Positions 37,287-45,352 of a stretch of 64,000 nucleotides of DNA are shown here, in pieces (the stretch's first letter is position 1; each line of letters opens with the position of its first letter). Below the pieces are notes generated by a model. That model was given only the letters and a program-made list of their open reading frames with translations, made no database searches and had not been told where the DNA came from. The DNA comes from RPQJ01 sp963726665. GTDB taxonomy: Bacteria > Pseudomonadota > Gammaproteobacteria > Steroidobacterales > Steroidobacteraceae. A program made the translations under genes and the position numbers. Location: NCBI GenBank assembly GCA_963726665.1, contig CAVSDW010000017.1, forward strand, positions 1 to 64,000, written 5' to 3'.

Positions 37287-38948
37287 TCAGCGGGCGGCGG
37301 GCGGCTCGAACCACTTCTCCTTCGGCACGACCTTCGGCGACTCCGGGTCTGCCTCGTAGTTCGGCGACATGATCTGCACGCCAAATTCGTTGAACGCATC
37401 CTGGATGTTGGCGTGCAGGCGATCCAGCATCGCGTTCTTCCGGTCGGGTGCGGCGATGCTGACCAGCAACGTGTACTCGACGTAGAAGTCGAGTAGCGCG
37501 GTCTGCAGCACGCGGGGCGGCGGCGACTTCGAGATTCCCTCGGTCCTCTCGGCCGCGAGCGCCAGCATCGCATGCACCTGCCGCCAGGGCGTGTCGTAGC
37601 CGATCGTGACCTTGGTGGGGATCCATACCCCGCCGTCCGCGGCGAGCCGCGAATAATTGCGCGTCACGCTGCTCGCGATCAAGGCATTCGGGATGTTGAT
37701 CTCCTCGTGGCGCAGCGTCTCGATGCGCGTCGCCAGGAAGCCGATCGACTTCACCGTTCCCTCGGTCTCGCCGATCTGCACGAACTCCCCCGGCTTCAGC
37801 GCACGGGTGTACATGAGCATCAGGCCGCTGACGGCCTGGTTTACGACGCCCGACGCCCCGATGGACATCATGAGGCCGACGAACACCCCGATGCCCTTGA
37901 ATGCCTCGCTGCCGCTGCCCGGCATGTACGGGTAGGCGGCGACCATTGCGAGCAGCCAGATGCCGGTCGTGACGAGCTTGCCGGTCGGCCGCGCGGTGGT
38001 CTCGTCCAGCGGCGCCACGTTGATGTGCCCGCGCTCAACGCCACTGAAGAACGCGCGTACGGTCCTCACTGCGATGCGCGCCAGCAGGAAGATCAGCACC
38101 ACGAACAGCAGGCCCGGGATCGCTTCGAGGACCGATTCGCCGAATCGCGCGAGCGCCGACAGCAGGTTGTCACGCAGGGACTCGCCGAGTGGACGCGTGT
38201 ACGGGAACCGCTGCAGCACGAAGGCGGCCCACTGGTAGGACATCAGGACCGCCAGCAGCGTCGCCAGCAGCTTGATCGGAAGCGTGAACAGCCCGCCCAG
38301 TGCGGCCTCCCCGAGGACCTCGCCGGTCCAGGAAGGCAGCCGCCGCGCCAGCCTCCGGTGCGCGAAATCGTGCGTGTGCCGGACGAGCCATCGGTAGCCA
38401 CGCAACAACAGCCAGTTGAGCGCGACCAGCAGCAGGGTCGCGAGGAGCGCGTAGCCCGCGGCAGAAGCGAGCGCCTTCGCATCCTCGGACTCGCGGATCT
38501 CGCCGAGCGCCTTGCGCAGGTTATCGGCGGCTTCCGCGCCGGAGGCCGCCGCGGTCTCGCCGGCCTCGGCATCCACGTCGCCGTTCAGCACCCGGAAGAC
38601 CGGCTTCGAGTCCACCAGGATGATCACACCCTCCGGACTCTGGACCGTCGTGACCTGGAGCGGTCCTCCGCGCTTGATGACTTCGCGCAGACGATAGCCA
38701 GCCGAATCGGCACGCTCGGCGGGCGTCATCCCCAGCACGTCGACCCTCATGGTCGCTATCCGGCGGTTCGCGACCTCGAGATCGGCCGGCTCGCCCGCCG
38801 TCACCGGCGCCCCGGGCGTGGTTGACGCGTTCGCCGGCGCTGCCGTGCCCGCGACCGCCTGTGCCTGCCCCGCGAACACGCATAAGGTGAGCGCGACGGC
38901 AATGGCGAAGGCCGACCTGCGCGCGGCGGCGTCGAAACTGGATCGCAT
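37287..38948 (-). CDS. MscS-family mechanosensitive channel with periplasmic N-terminal domain
   Basis: 553 residues. The signal peptide ends AGQAQA. A periplasmic domain of about 130 residues (LEVANRRIATMRVDVLGM) is followed by four or five helices and the pore helix GIGVFVGLMMSIGASGVVNQAVSGLML. The MscS beta domain shows PGEFVQIGETEGTVKSIGF and TLRHEEINIPNALI, and the C-terminal cytoplasmic part ends VVPKEKWFEPPAAR. It releases solutes under hypo-osmotic shock. The extra sensor-like N-terminal domain resembles that of larger MscS paralogues. Intact; ATG at 38948. It is convergent with the DksA-like gene. Confidence 0.9.
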   Translation of the reverse strand: MRSSFDAAARRSAFAIAVALTLCVFAGQAQAVAGTAAPANASTTPGAPVTAGEPADLEVANRRIATMRVDVLGMTPAERADSAGYRLREVIKRGGPLQVTTVQSPEGVIILVDSKPVFRVLNGDVDAEAGETAAASGAEAADNLRKALGEIRESEDAKALASAAGYALLATLLLVALNWLLLRGYRWLVRHTHDFAHRRLARRLPSWTGEVLGEAALGGLFTLPIKLLATLLAVLMSYQWAAFVLQRFPYTRPLGESLRDNLLSALARFGESVLEAIPGLLFVVLIFLLARIAVRTVRAFFSGVERGHINVAPLDETTARPTGKLVTTGIWLLAMVAAYPYMPGSGSEAFKGIGVFVGLMMSIGASGVVNQAVSGLMLMYTRALKPGEFVQIGETEGTVKSIGFLATRIETLRHEEINIPNALIASSVTRNYSRLAADGGVWIPTKVTIGYDTPWRQVHAMLALAAERTEGISKSPPPRVLQTALLDFYVEYTLLVSIAAPDRKNAMLDRLHANIQDAFNEFGVQIMSPNYEADPESPKVVPKEKWFEPPAAR

Positions 38949-39022
38949 TAAGGGACACCCTTCCGGCGGTCGAATGGCGCAGCCTAGCGGCAGGCCTGCG
39001 CGGCACGCAAGCCACGCAGGCC

Positions 39023-40051
39023 TCACCCCTGCCGCCACGCGGCCCCGTACGAAGTGCCGAGATTCATGATGCGCTCGAGCAGCACGTCGTACCCGACGCT
39101 GGCCGCGAGCGCCGAGGTCGCGAAGTCCTCGATCTGCGCGAGGTTCGGATTGGCATTCGACTCGAGCACGAACACGCTGCCGTCGGGCTTCATGCGCAGG
39201 TCGATGCGCGCGTAGCCGCTGAGGCACAGCGCGCGGTAGATGCGACGCACGAGCCGCCCGATCCGCTGCTCCGTGCCGGGCGGCAGGTCACGCGCCGGGC
39301 CGGTGTCGATGCCGTGCTTCTGCTGGTACTTCCGGTCCCACTTCACCTTGCGGGTCGCAATGCCCGCCATGACGTCGGGCAGCGTGCCGAAGTTCAGCTC
39401 CCAGAGCGGAAACGTCGTGAGCCGCTCGTTGCCGAGCACGCCGACGTAGATCTCCCGGCCCTCGATGTACTCCTCGACGAGCGCATCGGACGACGTCTGC
39501 TCGTGAATGAACTCGACGCGCTCGCGAAGCTTCTGGCCGTCGTACACGATCGAGGCCTGTGAAATGCCGAGCGATGCGTCCTCCGTCGCCGACTTCACGA
39601 ACAGCGGAAAGGCGAGGCGCCGCGGCTCCCGGTAGCGCCGGTTCCTCGGCAGCAGCGCGAATCGCGCGGTCGGGATGCGGTGGTAGGACAGGATCTGCTT
39701 CGACAGCACCTTGTCGCGCGAGATCATCATCCCGCGCGGGTTGCAGCCCGTGTACGGCATCTTCATGAGTTCGAGGTACGCCACGACGTACTGGTCGTGG
39801 GTGACGATGCCCTGGAATTCCTCCAGCAGGTTGAAGGCGATGTCCGGCTTCCAGTCGCCTATGGCGTTGCGCAGGTCGGCGAGGTTGTCGCCCATGCCGA
39901 GCACCTTGACCTCGTGGCCCATCGCGCGCAGCGAAGTGGTGACGTCGTACTCGGTCCGCCAGGCGTCGATCTCCTGCTCCGTGTAGCCGCTCGAGTCCTC
40001 GGGCGGAACCAGGGTTTCGTGCACGAGCACGAGCACGCGTCGCGTCTTCAT
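39023..40051 (-). CDS. ATP-grasp ligase, D-Ala-D-Ala ligase-like
   Basis: 342 residues. The N-terminus RVLVLVHETLVPP and FNLLEEFQGIVTHDQYVVAY resemble the pre-ATP-grasp part of Ddl. The ATP-grasp core shows FPLFVKSATEDASLGIS (nucleotide-binding Lys), DALVEEYIEGREIYVGVLGN and the Mg-binding end ARIDLRMKPDGSVFVLESNA with NPN. Such enzymes join an amino acid or peptide to an amine through an acyl-phosphate; the substrate here is unknown. The start overlaps the stop of the metallopeptidase gene by four bases (ATGA). It is the last gene of the three-gene operon at 39023-42610. Confidence 0.88.
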   Translation of the reverse strand: MKTRRVLVLVHETLVPPEDSSGYTEQEIDAWRTEYDVTTSLRAMGHEVKVLGMGDNLADLRNAIGDWKPDIAFNLLEEFQGIVTHDQYVVAYLELMKMPYTGCNPRGMMISRDKVLSKQILSYHRIPTARFALLPRNRRYREPRRLAFPLFVKSATEDASLGISQASIVYDGQKLRERVEFIHEQTSSDALVEEYIEGREIYVGVLGNERLTTFPLWELNFGTLPDVMAGIATRKVKWDRKYQQKHGIDTGPARDLPPGTEQRIGRLVRRIYRALCLSGYARIDLRMKPDGSVFVLESNANPNLAQIEDFATSALAASVGYDVLLERIMNLGTSYGAAWRQG

Positions 40052-41127
40052 AGTGCGTAGTTTTCCCGGTCGCGCAGCAGCATGTCCATCATGATCAGCT
40101 CGAGCATGCCGAGCACGTCTCGCTTGGCCTTGCGCTGGCCACCCTTGATCTTCAAGTCCAGCAGGCGGGCGCGCTGCGTCGCCGTGCGAACCACGTGGCT
40201 CACGAGGTAGGGGTGCATGCGCGCGCGCCGCACCAGCAGGCGGCGCAACTGCGGTGTGACCTCGCGCAGGAAGCGGCTCGCGGAGAGTCCACGCGGGTGG
40301 TCTTCGGCCCGCCCGAATACCCTGAGCAGCCGCCGGTCGTACAGTCGGGCGAGATCCACTTCGTATCGCGCCTGCTTGCGCCGGTAGTGCTCGCGCAGCG
40401 TGCGGCGGTTGTCCGCGAGCGGCTCGACGGTGTCCCGGCTGAGCCGCACCGCGCGCCGCCCCTCGATGGCGGACATCGTTTCGTCCACGAACTCGAGCTT
40501 GGCGAGCGCCGGCCAGCCCTCGTACTGGCTGCGCCACCGGGAACGCTTCGGCAGCCAGACCGCGAAGGTCTCCGCGAAATCCTCGGTCGGATGGCTCTGC
40601 GCATACCAGTGGCCGAGGTGCAGCACGAACCTCCGGCTGCCGGGCCGCGCCAGGTAGCGCTTCGGATAGCGCCGGGACGCCTTGCCGAAGGTCCGCCGCC
40701 ACGCCTTGCGCCTGCGCAGGGCGAACGCGGTATCGATCGCGTGCCCGGTCTCGTGGCGAAGGATGCGCATCAGCCACTTGCCGTTGCCGCCCTCGACCTC
40801 GCGCATGAAGCGCCGTTCGAGCCGCATGAGGCGCGGGTGCGCGAGGTAGAACGGAATCGCGATCCCGGGCACGCCGTCGGGCGAGAACCACTCCTCGGAG
40901 AGCCAGAAGTGCGGCCGGAAGCGTATGCCCTTGGCAGCGAGCTCGCCGTACAGACGCCGCACCGCGTCCTCGAGCCAGGTCCCGGACAAGCCGAGCCGCA
41001 AATCGCAGAAGCGCTTGTCGAGCAACGCCTCGTCGTCGAGACGCGTCCACGCGGGCTCGCGTTTGCGCGGCACGGCACCGCGCCCGGCGCGCGCACCCGG
41101 CTTCGCGCCTCCCGGCCTCCCGGTCAC
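40048..41127 (-). CDS. putative zinc metallopeptidase (gluzincin, HETGH)
   Basis: 359 residues with a basic Pro/Gly-rich N-terminus. The metal site is LMRILRHETGHAIDTAFAL (HExxH at about residue 124), with the third ligand in SHPTEDFAETFAVWLP. That is the H-P-x-E-D-F-A-E pattern of putative zinc metallopeptidases of the Peptidase_Mx kind. The C-terminal third is very basic (RKQARYEVDLARLYDRRLLR). No signal peptide, so cytoplasmic. It overlaps both neighbours by four bases (ATGA at 41124-41127 and at 40048-40051), so all three proteins are probably made in fixed ratio. Confidence 0.85.
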   Translation of the reverse strand: MTGRPGGAKPGARAGRGAVPRKREPAWTRLDDEALLDKRFCDLRLGLSGTWLEDAVRRLYGELAAKGIRFRPHFWLSEEWFSPDGVPGIAIPFYLAHPRLMRLERRFMREVEGGNGKWLMRILRHETGHAIDTAFALRRRKAWRRTFGKASRRYPKRYLARPGSRRFVLHLGHWYAQSHPTEDFAETFAVWLPKRSRWRSQYEGWPALAKLEFVDETMSAIEGRRAVRLSRDTVEPLADNRRTLREHYRRKQARYEVDLARLYDRRLLRVFGRAEDHPRGLSASRFLREVTPQLRRLLVRRARMHPYLVSHVVRTATQRARLLDLKIKGGQRKAKRDVLGMLELIMMDMLLRDRENYAL

Positions 41128-42610
41128 GTCCCGCCTCCGGAGGCCTTCGCCGCCTCACCGGCCCTGGCGAGCCGCGCCGCGAACGATTCGAGCAGGTCGA
41201 GTCGCGCGAGGCGCGACAGCCGGTCGGCAGGAATGGAATCCGGGCCGTACGATGCGCCGTACAGGGCACCGGCCAGCGATGCCTCGAGCGACGGTTCGAC
41301 CGCGCCCTCGCACGCAAGCTGCATCGTTTCCTCGAAGCTGCCCGCAAGCACGGTCCTTGCGCGGGCCACTGCCTGGACCGCGTCGGCCTGCCGTGCGTTT
41401 CCCGCCGCGACATCGGATTTCGGCTTGCCGGCGGAGCGCATCGCCGTGACGACCGATGGCTTCAGGGGCCTCGCGACCCAGAGGCCGGCGGCCGGCTCGT
41501 ACAGTCCCTTGCAGAAACCGGCAGGCTCGACGCCGCTGAGCGCCCCACGAGCATCGCGCCGAGATACCGGCAGGCGTCGATCACGAACGGCGACTGGTGG
41601 GTCGTCCGCGCGCACTCGCCCGCAAGGTGGACCGCCTCGGCCGGATCGGCCGAGCTCCAGGCGACGGCCGCGAGCACCCGCGGCAGGCTCGCCGTGCTCC
41701 TGTCGCGCGGATCGTGCGGACCGGCCATCGGCAGGTGACGCCACTGGTAGTTTGCGAGCGCCATGGCGACGTCGGGCGTGGCCGACGACGGGTGGCCGGT
41801 TGCCGACAGGTGCCCGTCGCGCTGCCACCGCAGGTATCGTTCGATCTGGTCGCGTGCGTCCGGTCCCCGGCGTTCGAGCAGGCTCTCGGCAAGGCACAGC
41901 GCGAGGGCGGTGTGCTGCGTCCAGACGCCGTCCACGGGACGGCCGGCCTGATACGCGACACCGGCGGCATCGCCGGCCGCGAGGCCGAGGAGCGCGCCGC
42001 GCACTCGCGCCGGCCTGTCGAGCGCGACGGACGGTGTGCTGCGCCAGACGCCAGTGCGATTCGCCCGCCACGCGCGAACGAACGCGACCTGCTCGAAGGT
42101 CTCCGGAACCGCCGGCCACGCCGAAGACTTCGCGCACGATCGCCATCGAACCTGGAGTGCCTCGAGCGCGTCGGCCGCGCGATCGCTGCGGCTCGCGAGC
42201 CAGCAGCCGGCAACCATGGCGCTGCGCCCGATCCCTCCGCGGCAGTGGACGTACACGACGTGGCCGGCCTCGAGGGCGCCGTCCACGGTGGAGAGGATCT
42301 GCCTCATGGCTTCCCGATTCGGGGGCACGCCATGATCGGGAATGGGTTCGCGCAGGTACTCGATCCTGCGCCCGCCCGGCGTTTCCATGGGCAGCAGCGG
42401 CTCGTAGGACGGGAGCTCCGCAAACTCGGTGAGGTCGACGAAGCACGTGACGCCGGCCTGCAGGAACCGGCGCAGGCGGTCCATCGCCGCGGCCCGGGAC
42501 GCCGAACCCGGGTACTCCCCGACCAGCAACCGGCCGGGCGCGACCCAGTAGGTCTCGGGGATGGGCCGCGCCGGTTCCAGCTCGCCGCTCGTGTCGGCAG
42601 GTTCAACCAT
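41124..42610 (-). CDS. dual-specificity phosphatase fused to ADP-ribosylglycohydrolase-like domain, frame broken
   Basis: About 494 residues. The N-terminal half is a Cys-based phosphatase: YVHCRGGIGRSAMVAGCWLA holds H-C-x5-R at about residue 120, with a general-acid loop candidate REPIPDHGVPPN. The C-terminal half starts RVRGALLGLAAGDAAGVAYQ, the first helix of ADP-ribosylglycohydrolases. The family's metal motif W-T-D-D-T is WTQHTALALCLAE here, and the C-terminal D-x-D-T/S site is replaced by VEPSLEASLAGALYGASYG, so dinuclear Mg binding looks lost. One extra G near 41545 breaks the frame. ATG at 42610. First gene of a coupled operon with the metallopeptidase and the ATP-grasp ligase. Confidence 0.85.
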
Positions 42611-42728
42611 GGGTCGAATGATACGGCAGCCGAAACGAAGCCTGCGGGCGGCAACCGAAACGAAGGCTGCCGACGGCCGGGGCCCTGTGAGAGACTTGGG
42701 CCGGGAGCCGATCCAGGGGGGAGTCCAG

Positions 42729-44381
42729 GTGCTGAAACAACTCGCGGCCCGCAAGCCGGTCGCCAGGATCATGCAGGAAGTCGAGGAGGGGCCGCGGCTC
42801 GCCCGCGTGCTGACCGCCCGGACGCTGACCGCGATCGGCCTTGGCTCCATGATAGGCAGCGGAGTCTTCGTGCTCTCCGGCACGGTCGCGGCGAATCACA
42901 CCGGGCCCGCCGTCACCCTCGCCTTCCTGGTCGCGGCCATCGGTTGCGGGCTCGCGGCCATCTGCTACGCGGAACTCGCGTCGCTGATCCCGGTGGCGGG
43001 CAGCGCATACAGCTACACCTACGCCACGCTCGGCGAGGGCGTCGCCTGGTTCGTCGGCTGGAACCTCGCGCTCGAGTACATGATGTCGGCGGCCACGGTT
43101 GCGGTCGGGTGGTCGGGCTACGTGGTGAACCTGCTCGAGGAACTGGGGCTGCACCTGCCAGCCGCGCTCGTGAACGCGCCGGTCGGAAAGTCCGCGGAAC
43201 ACACGCTCGTCGCCACCGGAGCGATCGTCAATGTTCCGGCCGTGCTCATCGTCGCCGCGCTCACCTGGCTCTGTTACATCGGCATCCGCCAGTCGGCGAG
43301 CCTGAACAACGTGATGGTCGTCATCAAGGTCGCGATCATCGTGCTGTTCGTGGTCGCGGGCATCTCCTACGTGGACACCTCGCTCTGGCACCCCTACCTG
43401 CCGCCCAATAATGGCGAATTCGGCCACTTCGGGTTCAGCGGCGTGATGCAGGGCGCGGCGATCATCTATTTCGCCTACATCGGCTTCGACACCGCAGCCA
43501 CCACCGCACAGGAAGCCCGCAATCCGCAGAAGGACGTGCCGGCCGGCATCATCGGCGCGCTGGTCATCTCGACCATCCTGTACGTGGCCATGGGAGCGGT
43601 CATGACGGGCATGGTCGACTACCACAAGCTCGACGTCGCGGCGCCGGTGGCCGTGGCACTCGACGCGCACCCGGGCCTGTTCTGGCTCGGCCTGCCGGTC
43701 AAGATCGGCGCGATCGTCGGCATGACCTCGGTCATCCTGATGTCGATCCTCGGCCAGCCGCGCATCTTCATGGCCATGGCGCGCGACGGGCTCCTGCCGC
43801 CGCAGATGCAGAAGGTGCACCCGAAGTACCAGACACCCTCGATCGCAACGATCATCACGGGCGTTCTCGCCGCGTTCTTCGCCGGCGTGTTCCCGATCGA
43901 CGTGCTTGGCGAGCTGGTGTCCATCGGCATCCTGCTGGCGTTCACTGCGATCTGCATCGGGGTGCTGGTGCTGCGGCGGACGATGCCGAACGCACCTCGT
44001 GCGTTCCGCGTGCCGCTCGCGTCGATCACCTGCACGGCGGGCGTGATCGTCTGTCTGGGCCTTACCTATTTCCTGCCGCGCGACACGTGGATCCGGCTCG
44101 TGGTGTGGTCGCTGGCCGGCGCCGCGGTCTACTTCGGCTACGGGTACTGGCACAGCCAGCGCGCGCGAGCCGGCGAAGGGCTGAGGTCGAATCCGCACGG
44201 GCCTTCAACGTTCCCGGTCCCGTGGGTGCCCGGGCGGGACGCGCGTGAATCCATCCCTGGAGCGCTCGCGCGCGGCATCCCTGCCGCGCGACGCCCGCCC
44301 GAGCACCCACGGCCGGCAACGCGCAGGCCGCGGTTGCTGCGGCGGGACTGCGTCAGGGACTGCTTAGCGACAAGGCCCTAG
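42729..44381 (+). CDS. APC-family amino-acid permease
   Basis: Twelve-helix amino-acid transporter of the cationic amino-acid/YfnA type. The first helix AIGLGSMIGSGVFVLSGTVA carries the substrate-backbone-binding GSMIGSG. FGFSGVMQGAAIIYFAYIGF is helix 6, and ARNPQKDVPAGIIGAL the loop that follows it. I chose GTG 42729, which has GGGGGAG seven bases upstream; the frame is open further upstream. Past about 44170 the reading becomes Arg/Pro-rich and probably runs beyond the real stop through an indel, so the 3' boundary is uncertain. Substrate unknown. Confidence 0.88.
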   Translation: MLKQLAARKPVARIMQEVEEGPRLARVLTARTLTAIGLGSMIGSGVFVLSGTVAANHTGPAVTLAFLVAAIGCGLAAICYAELASLIPVAGSAYSYTYATLGEGVAWFVGWNLALEYMMSAATVAVGWSGYVVNLLEELGLHLPAALVNAPVGKSAEHTLVATGAIVNVPAVLIVAALTWLCYIGIRQSASLNNVMVVIKVAIIVLFVVAGISYVDTSLWHPYLPPNNGEFGHFGFSGVMQGAAIIYFAYIGFDTAATTAQEARNPQKDVPAGIIGALVISTILYVAMGAVMTGMVDYHKLDVAAPVAVALDAHPGLFWLGLPVKIGAIVGMTSVILMSILGQPRIFMAMARDGLLPPQMQKVHPKYQTPSIATIITGVLAAFFAGVFPIDVLGELVSIGILLAFTAICIGVLVLRRTMPNAPRAFRVPLASITCTAGVIVCLGLTYFLPRDTWIRLVVWSLAGAAVYFGYGYWHSQRARAGEGLRSNPHGPSTFPVPWVPGRDARESIPGALARGIPAARRPPEHPRPATRRPRLLRRDCVRDCLATRP

Positions 44382-45228
44382 CGCTCGTCCCAGGGTTCCG
44401 CGTCTGTAGCGCGGCGGCGTCGCCAGCCTGGCGCTGCGCGTCGAGTCCGGCGAAGTCGAACAGCGACGGGTCGGCGAGATGAGACACGGCGACATCACGC
44501 ATGGCCGAGAAGATGGTCTCGGTCCTGCCCGGGAACTCGCGCTCCCAGTCCTCGAGCATCCGCTTCACCGCCACGCGCTGCAGGTTCTCCTGCGAGCCGC
44601 ACAGGCGGCAGGGAATGATGGGGAAATTCCGTGCTCGCGCGTAGCGCTCGATCTCGCGTTCCGGAACGTAAGCGAGCGGGCGAATCACGATGTGGCGCGC
44701 GTCCTCGGAGAGCAGCTTCGGCGGCATCGCCTTGAGCTTGCCGCCGAAGAACATGTTCAGGAACAGCGTCTCGATGATGTCGTCACGATGGTGGCCCAGG
44801 GCGATCTTCGTGATGCCGTTCTCGGCCGCGTAACGGTACAGTCGCCCGCGCCGAAGGCGCGAGCACAGCCCGCACATGGTCCGGCCTTCCGGAATCACGC
44901 GCTTGACGACGCTGTAGGTGTCCTGCTCGATGATCTCGAACCGGACGCCGTGCGAGCGCAGGTATTCCGGCAGCACCTGCGCCGGGAAGCCCGGCTGCTT
45001 CTGGTCGAGGTTGACGGCCACCAGTTCGAAGCGGATCGGGGCGCTGCGCTGCAACGACACCAGCACGTCGAGCAGCGTGTACGAATCCTTGCCGCCGGAG
45101 ACGCACACCATCACGCGGTCGCCCTCGGCGATCATCGAGTAGTCGTCGATCGCCTTGCCGACCAGCCCACGCAGCCTGGCCTGGAGTCGCCGGAAATTGT
45201 TGGACGAGCGCTGGATGACGGCGGACAT
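44353..45228 (-). CDS. ttcA: tRNA 2-thiocytidine(32) synthetase
   Basis: About 291 residues. PP-loop MVCVSGGKDSYTLLDVL binds ATP. The Cys pair MCGLCSRLRRG and the second Cys segment IPCRLCGSQENLQR bind the 4Fe-4S cluster used in tRNA C32 thiolation. GHHRDDIIETLFLNMFF is another strong TtcA signature. ATG at 45228. The final residues after FDFAGLDAQRQ look loosely constrained and overlap the 3' end of the convergent permease frame, so the true stop may lie slightly earlier. The repeat at 45240 begins 12 bases upstream of the start. Confidence 0.94.
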   Translation of the reverse strand: MSAVIQRSSNNFRRLQARLRGLVGKAIDDYSMIAEGDRVMVCVSGGKDSYTLLDVLVSLQRSAPIRFELVAVNLDQKQPGFPAQVLPEYLRSHGVRFEIIEQDTYSVVKRVIPEGRTMCGLCSRLRRGRLYRYAAENGITKIALGHHRDDIIETLFLNMFFGGKLKAMPPKLLSEDARHIVIRPLAYVPEREIERYARARNFPIIPCRLCGSQENLQRVAVKRMLEDWEREFPGRTETIFSAMRDVAVSHLADPSLFDFAGLDAQRQAGDAAALQTRNPGTSARALSLSSP

Positions 45229-45239
45229 GGGGAAGGCGG

Positions 45240-45352
45240 GTAGTGATTGGCGGATAGCGGATGGTAAGAATCGAAGAGCGGGTGAGCGTGAGCGGGAGGC
45301 GTCCACGGTTCCACGACTTTCTTACTATCCCCTATCCGCTAGTCACCAGTCA
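45240..45352. repeat. imperfect inverted repeat between ttcA and the M32 peptidase gene
   Basis: Left arm 45240-45270 and right arm 45318-45352 are imperfect inverted copies about 30 bases long (left TAGTGATTGGCGGATAGCGG; right CTATCCGCTAGTCACCAGTC). The arms are clearly less GC-rich than the flanks. The sequence differs from the REP-like elements at 17391 and 56213. The stop codon and the last four codons (VTGD) of the M32-like gene lie in the right arm. Only one copy is in the window, so a dispersed family cannot be shown. Confidence 0.6.
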
